The notes: generated by a model not told the origin, from the sequence alone. Positions 50,256-59,097 are shown, counted from the stretch's first letter. The stretch is DNA of 64,000 nt from CAVVDY01 sp963815775 (GCA_963815775.1 CAWFIB010000024.1:1-64000); one strand, 5' to 3'. Translations and numbers: made by a program.

Positions 50256-50609
50256 ATGGCACGCAAGTGGAGAGAAATCCGTAAACCGCGCCCACCGGAG
50301 CGCGAGGCCAGCATTCAGGAGCGGATTGCCCGGGAGAGTGCGCGCATCAAGTACACCTTGGCCCAGCTACGGACGGCTCGCAGGTACACGCAGACACAGC
50401 TGGCGGAGACGCTGAATGTCCCGCAGAACGCCGTTTCCAAGGTGGAGCACCGCACCGACGTCTACCTATCGACCTTGCGCAGCTACATCGAGGCCATGGG
50501 AGGGAGGCTGGAAATCAGGGCGCTGTTCCCTGATGCGGAAGTCGTCATTACGCAATTTCAGGACATCGAAGGCCGCAAACAGCAGGAACAGCCCTTAGTA
50601 CACTCCTGA
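50256..50609 (+). CDS. XRE-family antitoxin (HigA-like)
   Basis: 117 residues from ATG 50256, with GAGG upstream. The helix-turn-helix spans ARIKYTLAQLRTARRYTQTQ and LAETLNVPQNAVSKVEHRTD, then VYLSTLRSYIEAMGGRLEIR, the usual HigA end. The N-terminus is basic (KWREIRKPRPPEREASIQER). It would neutralise the adjacent toxin and repress the shared promoter. Confidence 0.88.
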   Translation: MARKWREIRKPRPPEREASIQERIARESARIKYTLAQLRTARRYTQTQLAETLNVPQNAVSKVEHRTDVYLSTLRSYIEAMGGRLEIRALFPDAEVVITQFQDIEGRKQQEQPLVHS

Positions 50610-50626
50610 TGATGTGGGTTTTTACG

Positions 50627-51115
50627 TTACAGCGTTGAACTCGTCGATTGCTGAGCCGCCATGAAGTGCTGCTCCGCCCAGGGCACCACCCACTGCGCTG
50701 CCACTTCTTCCGGCAGCGTTCCCGAGCTGGCATCGTGCCGCAGGATGTCGCCGGCGCGCCTGGCGCCCAACTGCGTCAGCAAAGCATCGAATCGCAATCC
50801 GCCCTGGCAGTAGGTGTCCTTGTAAGTGCGATCGCCCAGGGCGATCACGCCATAAGTCACTGCGGATAGGTCGGGTTTTTCCGTTTCGAGACTGCTAAAC
50901 AATGCCTGAGCGTTGTCGGGCACGTCGCCCTGTCCATAGGTTGAGGTGCAGATCAGGAAAGGTCCGCCCCGGGAGAAGACATTGGCGTCGAGGCCGTCCA
51001 TCATCTGGATGCTGGCTTCGTGACCGGCCGCCTCCAACGCAGTCTGCACCTCCTGCGCCACCATTTCGGCTGTCCCGGTCATGGTTCCAACCAGAATTGT
51101 TAGGTTCAGCGGCAC
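50627..51115 (-). CDS. Flavodoxin
   Basis: 162 residues from GTG 51115 (AAAGG/AAGGT upstream), the length of a stand-alone flavodoxin. FMN phosphate loop LTILVGTMTGTAEMVAQEVQ, then LICTSTYGQGDVPDNAQALF and VIALGDRTYKDTYCQGGLRF, similar to MioC and the flavodoxin domains of sulfite reductase. It is divergent from boxR. Given the BoxB enzyme and NADP reductase downstream, it is a candidate one-electron carrier for benzoyl-CoA epoxidation; this is inference. Its 3' end is duplicated across the HigBA-type module. Confidence 0.87.
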   Translation of the reverse strand: MPLNLTILVGTMTGTAEMVAQEVQTALEAAGHEASIQMMDGLDANVFSRGGPFLICTSTYGQGDVPDNAQALFSSLETEKPDLSAVTYGVIALGDRTYKDTYCQGGLRFDALLTQLGARRAGDILRHDASSGTLPEEVAAQWVVPWAEQHFMAAQQSTSSTL

Positions 51116-51175
51116 GGCCTTTACCTTGTCACCACGGTCATGGTGGATTCCCGAATCGGAAATTCTAACAGGAAG

Positions 51176-51184
51176 TATAATGCA
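51176..51184 (+). promoter_or_regulatory. Putative boxR promoter element
   Basis: TATAAT overlapping TGCA in the divergent region between flavodoxin and boxR. GGAAGTATAATGCAT resembles the boxC upstream sequence GGAAGTGCACTATAATGCAT, so a common regulator is plausible. Confidence 0.45.
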
Positions 51185-51248
51185 TGTGCCGCGTAGGCTC
51201 AGGCTCGCAGAGGATGGCTGGGACCGAAACGGCTGAGTCCACAGCAAC

Positions 51249-52139
51249 ATGCCATCAGAGCTTGCCACTTCGGTGATTCCGGGAACGACTGACCCCAGCT
51301 TCCTGAAGCTGCTGGGCGACCGGGTGCGCGAGGCTCGCGCCCGCCGCGGCATGACCCGCAAGATTCTCGCCCGCGACTCGGGAGTGTCGGAGCGCTATCT
51401 GGCGCAGCTCGAAACCGGACAAGGCAACATCTCTATCCTGCTGCTGCGCGATATCGCGCGCGCGCTCGACGTTCCCCTGGAGGCGCTGGTCTACGACGGT
51501 CCGGAGCCGCCGATCGACCTGGTGCACACCACCGCATTCCTGCGCAGCTTGCCACCCGAGGGATTGGCGGAAGCCCGCAGCCTGCTGGTCGAACACTTTG
51601 GCGGTGTCGACCTTGCGGCCCGCCGCGGGCGCATCGCGTTGATCGGGCTGCGAGGAGCTGGAAAATCAACCCTGGGAGCGATGCTGGCCGAAAGATTGGA
51701 GGTCCCCTTCCTCGAACTCGACCGCCTCATCGAGCAGGAAAGTGGAGTCTCCCTGAGCGCAATTTTCGATTTGTACGGTCAAGGTGGCTTCCGCCGCTTC
51801 GAGCGCCGCTGCCTCGATGATGTCATTGAACGCTATCCGCGATTTGTGCTCGCTACGGGCGGCAGCCTGGTCTCGGAGCCGGCAACCTTTGAGCGATTGC
51901 TGACCATGTGCTTTACCGTATGGCTGAGGGCCACGCCGGAAGATCACATGCAGCGCGTCATCACCCAGGGTGACATGCGTCCCATGGCCGATAACCGTGA
52001 ATCCATGGCCGACCTGGAGCGAATTCTGACAGTGCGCGAGCCCCTGTACCGCAAGGCCGGCCTCACCGTCGATACCAGCAGCCAGCCACCGGCCCAGGCC
52101 ACCGAGGTGATTATGGAAGCGATCAGCGCTTCGACGTAA
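51249..52139 (+). CDS. boxR: BoxR/BzdR-type regulator: XRE helix-turn-helix fused to shikimate kinase-like domain
   Basis: 296 residues. The N-terminal XRE domain (LGDRVREARARRGMTRKILA, SGVSERYLAQLETGQGNISI) is followed by a shikimate kinase-like domain from about residue 125, with P-loop IALIGLRGAGKSTLGAMLAE, LERFVRxR-type core segments and QGDMRPMADNRESMADLERI. In BzdR and BoxR of beta-proteobacteria the kinase-like domain binds benzoyl-CoA and lifts repression. Placement directly upstream of boxC fits. Whether the domain has kinase activity is unknown. Confidence 0.9.
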   Translation: MPSELATSVIPGTTDPSFLKLLGDRVREARARRGMTRKILARDSGVSERYLAQLETGQGNISILLLRDIARALDVPLEALVYDGPEPPIDLVHTTAFLRSLPPEGLAEARSLLVEHFGGVDLAARRGRIALIGLRGAGKSTLGAMLAERLEVPFLELDRLIEQESGVSLSAIFDLYGQGGFRRFERRCLDDVIERYPRFVLATGGSLVSEPATFERLLTMCFTVWLRATPEDHMQRVITQGDMRPMADNRESMADLERILTVREPLYRKAGLTVDTSSQPPAQATEVIMEAISAST

Positions 52140-52142
52140 GCC

Positions 52143-52200
52143 TGCAAGAAGTGTTGCAACATAATTCCCTGCGTTGGCAACGGAAGTGCACTATAATGCA
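52143..52200. promoter_or_regulatory. TGCA-repeat operator and promoter of boxC
   Basis: Four TGCA tetramers at 52143, 52155, 52187 and 52197; the last two are TGCA-N6-TGCA and overlap TATAAT (52192-52197). BzdR and BoxR operators are described as repeated TGCA elements, so this is a probable BoxR site. A clear -35 is not visible at ideal spacing. Confidence 0.6.
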
Positions 52201-52289
52201 TCAATAGAAGCAGTTCGCTTGTGGGGTGGTTCGGCCCTCTTTGGCCGCAGCGTCCGCCGTTTTCCTTCCCAAGGATTTGAGGAGAGCTT

Positions 52290-53960
52290 ATGCCTGAAGT
52301 GCTCGACGCACAGCAGATGATCACGTTCGATGTGCCGGGGGGCGAATATCGCCACTGGAAACTCAGCATTGATGGCCGCGTCGCCACCATCGCGATGGAC
52401 GTGAATGAAGATTGCCCGCTGAAGCCCGGCTACAAGCTGAAGCTGAACTCTTACGATCTCGGCGTCGACATCGAGCTGCACGACCTGCTGCAACGTATCC
52501 GCTTCGAGCATCCCGAAGTCGCGTGCGTGGTGCTGACCAGCGCCAAGGAGCGCATGTTCTGTGCCGGAGCGAACATCTACATGCTGGGCTCGTCATCGCA
52601 TGCGTGGAAGGTGAACTTCTGCAAGTTCACCAACGAGACGCGCAACGGCATGGAGGATTCCAGCCAGCACGATGGACTGCGCTTCATCGCCGCACTCAAC
52701 GGCACAACCGCAGGCGGCGGCTATGAGCTGGCATTGGCCTGCGACGAGATCCTGCTGGTCGATGACCGTTCCAGCTCGGTGAGCCTGCCCGAGGTTCCGC
52801 TGCTCGGAGTCTTGCCCGGAACCGGTGGCCTGACCCGTGTGGTCGATAAACGTCACGTGCGCCGCGATCTGGCCGACGCATTCTGCACCAATCCGGATGG
52901 CGTGAAGGGTGAGCGGGCCAAGCATTGGGGACTGGTCGATGAGATTGCTCCTCCAGCCGCCTTCCAGGAATTGGTGCGCCGGCACGCCGAGGCGCTGGTA
53001 GCCGACTCATCGCGCACGGCGAACGTGAAGGGCATTCAGCTGACCGCGCTTGATCGCCGCATCGATCATCTTGGCTACCACTACAAATACGTCGATGTGG
53101 AGTTCGACCGCCCCGGCCGCACCGTAACCCTTACCGTTCGCGGGCCCGAAGGCTTGCAGCCGGTCGAGCCGGATGCCATCCACGCGGAAGGCGATCAGTG
53201 GTGGCCGCTGCGCATGGCGCGCGAATTGGACGACGCCATCCTCATGCTGCGCATGAATGAACCGGAACTGGGGCTGCTTCTCCTCAAGACCGCCGGCAGC
53301 ATTGAAGCCGTACTCGCCGGCGACAAGGTCATGCTGGAACACCACAACGACTGGCTGGTGCGCGAGACCATTGGCATGTTGCGCCGCACATTCGCGCGGC
53401 TGGATGTCTCCTCGCGCAGCATGTACGCGGTGATCGAACCAGGTTCGTGCTTTGCCGGCATCCTGTATGAACTGGTGCTGGCAGCCGACCGCAGCTACAT
53501 GCTGGCGATGCCGGAAGAAGATAGTGACGCGCCCAAGATTGCGCTCGACGACTTCAACTTTGGGCGCTTGCCGGCGGTAAACCAGATTCACCGCCTCAAG
53601 ATGCGTTGCACTGGCAAGGCGCGCATACGTGCGGCAATCATGGAAAGTGTAGGCAAGCCGCTGAACACGCAACAGGCATTGGAGATGGGATTGGTGACGT
53701 TTGCTCCGGACGAACTCGATTGGCAGGACGAGGTGCGCATCGCCATCGAAGAGCGCGTCAGCCTGTCACCGGATGCGCTCACCGGCATGGAAGCCAGCTT
53801 GCGCTTCCCGGGCAACGAGAGCATGGAAACTAAAGTCTTCGGACGGCTGTCCGCCTGGCAAAACTGGGTATTCATCCGTCCCAACTCGACTGGCGAGCAC
53901 GGCGCGCTGAAGCTGTTCGGCTCAGGCTCGAAAGCAAAGTTTAACTGGGAAAGGGTTTAA
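52290..53960 (+). CDS. boxC: Benzoyl-CoA-dihydrodiol lyase
   Basis: 556 residues, usual for BoxC; GAGGAGAG precedes the ATG. It is a double crotonase-type protein: FDVPGGEYRHWKLSIDGRVA, LTSAKERMFCAGANIYMLGS and FIAALNGTTAGGGYELALAC in the first half, and YAVIEPGSCFAGILYELVLA in the second. It opens the ring of 2,3-epoxybenzoyl-CoA to 3,4-dehydroadipyl-CoA semialdehyde and formate, the step after BoxB in aerobic benzoyl-CoA breakdown. The last part (LSAWQNWVFIRPNSTGEHGA) is typical of BoxC. Confidence 0.95.
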   Translation: MPEVLDAQQMITFDVPGGEYRHWKLSIDGRVATIAMDVNEDCPLKPGYKLKLNSYDLGVDIELHDLLQRIRFEHPEVACVVLTSAKERMFCAGANIYMLGSSSHAWKVNFCKFTNETRNGMEDSSQHDGLRFIAALNGTTAGGGYELALACDEILLVDDRSSSVSLPEVPLLGVLPGTGGLTRVVDKRHVRRDLADAFCTNPDGVKGERAKHWGLVDEIAPPAAFQELVRRHAEALVADSSRTANVKGIQLTALDRRIDHLGYHYKYVDVEFDRPGRTVTLTVRGPEGLQPVEPDAIHAEGDQWWPLRMARELDDAILMLRMNEPELGLLLLKTAGSIEAVLAGDKVMLEHHNDWLVRETIGMLRRTFARLDVSSRSMYAVIEPGSCFAGILYELVLAADRSYMLAMPEEDSDAPKIALDDFNFGRLPAVNQIHRLKMRCTGKARIRAAIMESVGKPLNTQQALEMGLVTFAPDELDWQDEVRIAIEERVSLSPDALTGMEASLRFPGNESMETKVFGRLSAWQNWVFIRPNSTGEHGALKLFGSGSKAKFNWERV

Positions 53961-54007
53961 AAGGCCGCTGGTACTCTGACAAGCTCGAGCTTAGGCATGG
54001 CTTACAG

Positions 54008-54593
54008 ATGATCGAAATTCACCCAAAACGGATTAGCGGGTCTTGGGACGAGGGCTATGTACTGGATCTACACACAATCTCGAGCACTCTTATCGGGCAC
54101 AACGAGTTTGGTCACCCGGAATTCGACACTGTACGTTCCGAATTAGGCGAACTGGTTGTATCGCCTTAAGTACAAGGGTGACAGGGGTGCACTCGTACCG
54201 ATTGTCGAAGTCGCCACAGATTTTGTGAAGAAGTGGGATGTTCGGATTGACGCCGTCGTCCCGGTACCGCCATCAAGGACAGTGCGACCGCTGCAGCCGG
54301 TAAGTGAGATCGCCTCCGAATTGGCCAAGTGCCTCGGGGTGGTTTTGAATTCGACTTCTCTTAACAAGACCAAACCGACACAGCAAATGAAAGATATCGG
54401 CGATTTTGCAGCGCGAACGGCAGCATTGCAAAGCGCGATTACGGCGAGCAACGAACTTGCGGGTAGGCGCATACTGTTGTTGGACGACCTTTTTCAATCG
54501 GGTGCCACTCTGAATGTTGCGGCTCAAGTTCTCAAACAAGAGGGGCTCGTCGAGAGAGTCTATGCGTTAGCGCTCACCCGGACAAGGAACTGA
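54008..54593 (+). CDS. ComF-like phosphoribosyltransferase, frame broken by one extra base
   Basis: Reconstructed at about 195 residues by removing one base near 54158, which joins RSELGELV to YRLKYKGDRGALVPIVEV. The N-terminus GSWDEGYVLDLHTISSTLIG is followed by DAVVPVPPSRTVRPLQPVSE, NKTKPTQQMKDIG and the PRPP-binding loop RRILLLDDLFQSGATLNVAA. The fold is type I phosphoribosyltransferase, but the zinc-finger N-terminus of true ComF is missing. Only 2 bases separate it from the SLOG-like gene, so the two act together. The substrate is unknown. More AT-rich than the box genes around it. Confidence 0.75.
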
Positions 54594-54595
54594 AA

Positions 54596-55138
54596 ATGGA
54601 ATCGGTATTTGTAGCCGGATCACGGGCTTTGTCGCGACTGAGTCCCCAGATCAGGCAACGTCTCGACAACATAATGGAGCGCCATCTCACAGTATTGGTG
54701 GGCGATGCGAATGGTGCAGATAAGGCTGTGCAACGATATCTCGCGAAGTCTCGTTATGGCCGAGTCACCGTGTACTGCATGGACAGTTGTCGAAACAATG
54801 TCGGCGAATGGCCCATTCGGTTCCACAAATCTGAACCTGGCGTCAAGCGAGATAGGCATTATTACGGGATCAAGGACGCCGCGATGGCAGAGGACGCGAC
54901 ATGCGGGTTCATGTTGTGGGACGGAGTAAGTAAAGGTACTGCTGCCAACACAATCAACCTCCTCAATTCCAGAAAAAGGGTGGTCCTATACCTCTCGCCG
55001 CAGAAGCAATTCTTCACGCTACGTACAGTAGAGGACTTCAAACGAGCCGCGGAGGCATATGGACTTGTTAAAGTGTCCCCACTAAGAGCTACAGCAGAAA
55101 TGGCCGAAATCGCAACAGAGCATCTTCCTTTCAAGTAG
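54596..55138 (+). CDS. SLOG-like Rossmannoid nucleotide-binding protein
   Basis: 180 residues. SLOG/YpsA-type features: the start SVFVAGSRALSRLSPQIRQR, LTVLVGDANGADKAVQRYL (glycine-rich nucleotide site), then RDRHYYGIKDAAMAEDATCG, FMLWDGVSKGTAANTINLL (second phosphate contact, GT-x-N) and KRVVLYLSPQKQFFTLRTVE. SLOG proteins bind or make nucleotide derivatives and several act in stress or phage-defence signalling. Paired tightly with a phosphoribosyltransferase, between boxC and boxB on the same strand. I know of no described function for this pair. Confidence 0.75.
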   Translation: MESVFVAGSRALSRLSPQIRQRLDNIMERHLTVLVGDANGADKAVQRYLAKSRYGRVTVYCMDSCRNNVGEWPIRFHKSEPGVKRDRHYYGIKDAAMAEDATCGFMLWDGVSKGTAANTINLLNSRKRVVLYLSPQKQFFTLRTVEDFKRAAEAYGLVKVSPLRATAEMAEIATEHLPFK

Positions 55139-55179
55139 ACAAAAATACGATTTCTCTTGCAATTAGACGGAGTTCATCA

Positions 55180-56604
55180 ATGTCGATCAATTACACCGAG
55201 CGTATTCCGAACAATGTTGATCTTGGCTCCAACCGCATTCTGCAGCGCGCTCTGGAACACTGGCAGCCGGAATTTCTGAACTGGTGGCAGGAGCTGGGAC
55301 CGAAGGACTTTCAGGTCGCCGATGTTTACCTGCGCACTGCGACCTCGGTCGACGCCAAGGGCTGGGCGACCTACGGCTTTGTGCGCATGCCGGAATATCG
55401 CTGGGGGATCTTCCTTGCGGAACGCGATCCCAATCGCAAGATCGGCTTCGGCGACAGCTTCGGGCAGGACGTGTGGCAGCAGATTCCGGGCGAATATCGC
55501 GCGATCTTGCGCCGGCTCATCGTCACTCAGGGCGACACCGAACCCGCGTCGGTGGAGCAGCAGCGCATGCTGGGACACACCGCGCCCTCACTTTACGACT
55601 TGCGCAACTTGTTTCAGGTGAACGTGGAGGAGGGCCGGCACCTGTGGGCGATGGTGTACCTGCTGCATGCCTATTTCGGCCGCGATGGCCGCGAAGAGGC
55701 GGAGGAGTTGCTTGAGCGGCATTCCGGCGATGCCAACAAGCCGCGCATCCTTGGCACCTTCAATGAGCCCATCCGCGACTGGCTTAGCTTCTTCATGTTT
55801 ACCTACTTCACCGATCGCGATGGCAAGTTCCAATTGAAATCGCTGGCCGAATCAAGCTTCGACCCCCTGGCGCGTACCTGCTCGTTCATGCTGACCGAAG
55901 AGGCCCACCACATGTTTGTCGGCGACACCGGCATCAGCCGCGTCATCAAGCGGACGCTGGAGGTAATGAAGGAGCTGAACAGCGATGATCCGGTAGCGAT
56001 TCGCAATGCGGGGGCCGTCGACCTGCCGACGGTGCAGCGCTACCTGAACTTCTGGTTCAGCTCCTCGCTTGACCTGTTCGGCTCGGAGCAGTCGTCGAAT
56101 GCGGCTTCCTACTTCGCTAACGGACTGAAGGGCCGGCCTGACGAAGCGCGGTATGAAGACCATGTCGCCCGCGAGACCGCCTACGAACTGGGAGTGCCTG
56201 ACGGCAAGGGCGGCATCAGGACCGAAGCCATCCCGATGCGCAACGCCATGAACGAAGTCACGCGCGGCTCGTACGTGCGCGATTGCGATCTGGGCGTGAA
56301 GCGCTGGAATCGCCTGATCGAGAAGGCCGGCTACGACTATCGCCTGACGCTGCCCTCGACGCGCTTCCGCCGCAACATCGGTGCCTGGGCCGGGGTGCCG
56401 ACCGATCCGCAAGGCAACCCTGTCCCGCAGGAGGAGTTCGATCGCGGCAAGGCTAGCTGGCTGCCGAGTGAAGCGGACCAGGCCTACATCCTCAGCCTGA
56501 TGCACGGCGTCTACGAGCCGGGCAAGATGGCGGCATGGATTGCTCCTCCCGACCGCGGGGTCAATAACAATCCTGTGGACTACGAGTATGTGCGGTTTGC
56601 GTAA
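55180..56604 (+). CDS. boxB: Benzoyl-CoA 2,3-epoxidase, BoxB subunit
   Basis: 474 residues, the length of BoxB; GGAG upstream. The di-iron site can be mapped: Glu121, Glu151 and His154 in NVEEGRHLWAMVYLLHAYFG, Asp212 in TDRDG, Glu241 and His244 in MLTEEAHHMFVGDTG, one position beyond the ligands recalled for the Azoarcus enzyme. It inserts one oxygen atom from O2 into benzoyl-CoA. The reductase BoxA is not in the window; the adjacent NADP reductase and the flavodoxin may replace it. The end SLMHGVYEPGKMAAWIAPPD is conserved in BoxB. Confidence 0.96.
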   Translation: MSINYTERIPNNVDLGSNRILQRALEHWQPEFLNWWQELGPKDFQVADVYLRTATSVDAKGWATYGFVRMPEYRWGIFLAERDPNRKIGFGDSFGQDVWQQIPGEYRAILRRLIVTQGDTEPASVEQQRMLGHTAPSLYDLRNLFQVNVEEGRHLWAMVYLLHAYFGRDGREEAEELLERHSGDANKPRILGTFNEPIRDWLSFFMFTYFTDRDGKFQLKSLAESSFDPLARTCSFMLTEEAHHMFVGDTGISRVIKRTLEVMKELNSDDPVAIRNAGAVDLPTVQRYLNFWFSSSLDLFGSEQSSNAASYFANGLKGRPDEARYEDHVARETAYELGVPDGKGGIRTEAIPMRNAMNEVTRGSYVRDCDLGVKRWNRLIEKAGYDYRLTLPSTRFRRNIGAWAGVPTDPQGNPVPQEEFDRGKASWLPSEADQAYILSLMHGVYEPGKMAAWIAPPDRGVNNNPVDYEYVRFA

Positions 56605-56693
56605 GGACGCTCTTCGCTTTTCGCCAGAGATAGAGTCCGAACTTTGAAAACCCGTCACGCTGTTATCCATCACGCCAGCCTAGCCGCTACTGG

Positions 56694-58038
56694 GTGAATA
56701 TTGTGCCAATTTCTTCTCCGGCGAAGAGCCAAGAGCGAAAAGCCAAGAGCGTCATCTCTGTCGAAGAGCGAGTGGCGAATAGCGAACAGCGTGTTTGCAT
56801 CATCGGCTCCGGTCCCGCCGGATGCTATGTCGCCGAGCATCTGCTCAAGCTGCTCCCAGATGCACGCATCGACGTGCTGGAGAAGTTGCCGGTGCCCTTC
56901 GGCCTGATCCGCTACGGCGTTGCTCCTGACCACCAAAGCACCAAGGGAGCAGCGCGAGTGCTGGACCGGACACTTTCGCGCGACCGGGTGCGCTTCTTCG
57001 GCAACGTTGAGGTTGGCCGCGACGTCAGCCTCGATGAGCTTCGCTCGATGTACCACATTGTGGTACTGGCCACCGGAGCGCAGCGCGACCGCAAGCTGGG
57101 CATTCCGGGCGAAGACATTTCCGGCGTCATCGGCTCAGGAGCGTTCGTCGCCTGGTACAACGGACATCCTTCGCGCGTTACACCCGACCTGCGCGACGTC
57201 CGCTCGGCGGTGATTATCGGCAACGGGAACGTCGCCCTCGACGTTACCCGCATCCTGGCGAAAGACGCCGCTGAGCTGAAGGGCTCCGACCTTACACCCG
57301 ATGTGCTGGAAGCCCTAAGCACCCAGCCAATCCGCGATATTCACATCGTCGGCCGCCGTGGGGCAGCCGACGCCAAGTTCAACGAGCACGAGTTGGAAGA
57401 ACTGGGAACGCTGGGTCGGGCGAAACCTGTCATCGAAGACGTGAACCAACCTAGCGGGCGAAACTCCCGTACAAAAGGTCCTGCAAAAGTTTGCGACCGA
57501 TACCCGCACGGGCCTGCCCATCACCATCCATTTCCACTTTGGGCTGACGCCCGCGGCTTTCATGGGCGATACACGCCTGCGAAGCGTTGCCTTTCGCTCG
57601 AAAGCGGGCGACGAGGTCAGCATCCCTGCACAGCTCGCCATTACCTGTATTGGATATGAAGCCGTTCCCTGCTGTACCGCAGCGCCGTCGAATGGGGTCT
57701 TCGCCAACCATGCCGGCAAGATTGAGGATGGCCTCTATGTCGTGGGGTGGGCCAAGCGCGGTCCTTCAGGAACGATTCCCACCAACCGGGCCGAGGCGCA
57801 GCAGGTCGCGCAAAAGATCACCAGCGAGGTCAATGCCGCCGATCAAAGGCACGGACCCGACTTGGCGGAGGTGTTACATTCGCGCGGCGTGACGTGGGTG
57901 GACCATGCCGGCTGGAAGCGGATCGAGGCCGCCGAGCGCGCCGCAGCCTGCGAGGAGCGCTGTCTTTTGAAGCTGTTGCGGGCGGAGGAAATGTTGCAGG
58001 CTGCCCGGCAGAATGAGCTGCAACTGAAAGAGATTTGA
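56694..58038 (+). CDS. FprA-like ferredoxin/flavodoxin-NADP reductase, frame broken by one base
   Basis: About 447 residues when one extra base near 57456-57459 is ignored. FAD site RVCIIGSGPAGCYVAEHLL, then KLPVPFGLIRYGVAPDHQS, MYHIVVLATGAQRDRKLGIP, VIIGNGNVALDVTRILAKDA and HIVGRRGAADAKFNEHELEE. After the break, TPVQKVLQKFATDTRTGLPI and GLYVVGWAKRGPSGTIPTNR belong to the same family. It resembles mitochondrial adrenodoxin reductase and FprA: NADPH to ferredoxin or flavodoxin. 90 bases after boxB, so it likely reduces the BoxB electron donor. The start codon is uncertain because the N-terminus is low in complexity. Confidence 0.85.
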
Positions 58039-58146
58039 CGATTGTCCTCGCATCACGAACAATTAACCTAGTTTGGTAAAAAACCTCGTTGCCTGTCCGT
58101 GCTTCCAATCGACAATAGAAGTATCTAAGGTGAGGATGTTGCGTTC

Positions 58147-58722
58147 GTGGCACTGGTCCAGGATGGCAAGTCGGCAGCAGTGAAAGACCCGTCCCACAGC
58201 CGGAAGAAACCGCTGCACCACAGCTCAAGCCATAAAAAGGGCTTGCGCACCGTCGCCCTGGTGGAGTTCCTCAAAGGCGTTCTGGCTGTGCTCGCCAGTG
58301 TTGTCTTTCTCGAGGTCATACACAAGAACGTCGACCTGGAAGAGGCCGCGCAGAATCTGCTGTATTACCTGCATGTCGATCCTGACCGGCGCTTGTCCCT
58401 GGCTTTTGTTGAGGTCGCGGGCAAGGTCATGGATGCCAACGTCACCCTGGTGATCACCATCGCGTTCATCTACGCGACCGGACGCTTCTTCGAATCGTAC
58501 GGGCTGTGGCGCCAGCGTGTCTGGGCGGAGTGGCTGGCGATCATCTCCGGCGCCGTGTACCTTCCCTTCGAGTTGTACAAACTCATCGAACATCCGAACT
58601 GGATTCATTGGACCATTCTGCTGGTGAACGTCGCGGTCGTCTCCTACATCGCGTGGGTGCGCTGGGATGAAGTCAGCGCACGGCGCGCCGCTCGCATGGG
58701 CTTCGCCGAAGACGGGGATTGA
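58147..58722 (+). CDS. DUF2127-family membrane protein
   Basis: 191 residues from GTG 58147. A basic N-terminus (KKPLHHSSSHKKG) precedes four membrane segments: VALVEFLKGVLAVLASVVFL, VTLVITIAFIYATGRFF, WAEWLAIISGAVYLPFELYK and IHWTILLVNVAVVSYIAWVR. The pattern LRxVAxxExxKGxLxL and ExYGLW are characteristic of DUF2127. Function unknown; frequently linked to envelope or metal-related genes, but nothing here decides. Confidence 0.8.
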   Translation: MALVQDGKSAAVKDPSHSRKKPLHHSSSHKKGLRTVALVEFLKGVLAVLASVVFLEVIHKNVDLEEAAQNLLYYLHVDPDRRLSLAFVEVAGKVMDANVTLVITIAFIYATGRFFESYGLWRQRVWAEWLAIISGAVYLPFELYKLIEHPNWIHWTILLVNVAVVSYIAWVRWDEVSARRAARMGFAEDGD

Positions 58723-59097
58723 ATCAGTGGCTAGTGGGTAGTGGCCGGTTAGACCTCCATAAGAATTGCTGTATCCGGCCGGGGCGCCAGGTAGAGCCGA
58801 GCTTTAGAGGATGTTACGGAACTCGTGATTGAGCGACGCGGGTGGGACAAACCACACCCCGTCCCGCAGGGACAGCATATCTAAGCCCAGCAATTTATTG
58901 CTGGGAGGGCGTAAGTAGGAAATCCCGAGTCCGCTTCAGCGGACGGCACCAGGTTCGTAACAGCCTCTTTAGCTCGGCGTTCTCGCGCTTTATCAAGGGC
59001 CTGAGCCGGCTTCAGCCGGCGACACAAAAGCTCACGCCCGCGGCGCTACTGATCGGCTCGATTTGGGTCCGTCTCTCCCATTGCTACAATTGACCCC
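58723..59097. other. Intergenic palindrome-rich region before selD
   Basis: 375 bases without a gene. It contains four small palindromes listed separately (58861-59020). No tRNA-Sec fold was found by eye. Confidence 0.5.
58861..59020. repeat. Cluster of REP-like palindromes
   Basis: In order: GTCCC-GCA-GGGAC (58861-58873), CCCAGCAA-TTTA-TTGCTGGG (58886-58905), GTCCGC-TTCA-GCGGAC (58929-58944) and GCCGGC-TTCA-GCCGGC (59005-59020), all perfect. Tetraloop-like TTCA centres link them to the pair at 49580-49660. They are probably non-coding repeats of the REP type. Confidence 0.6.
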
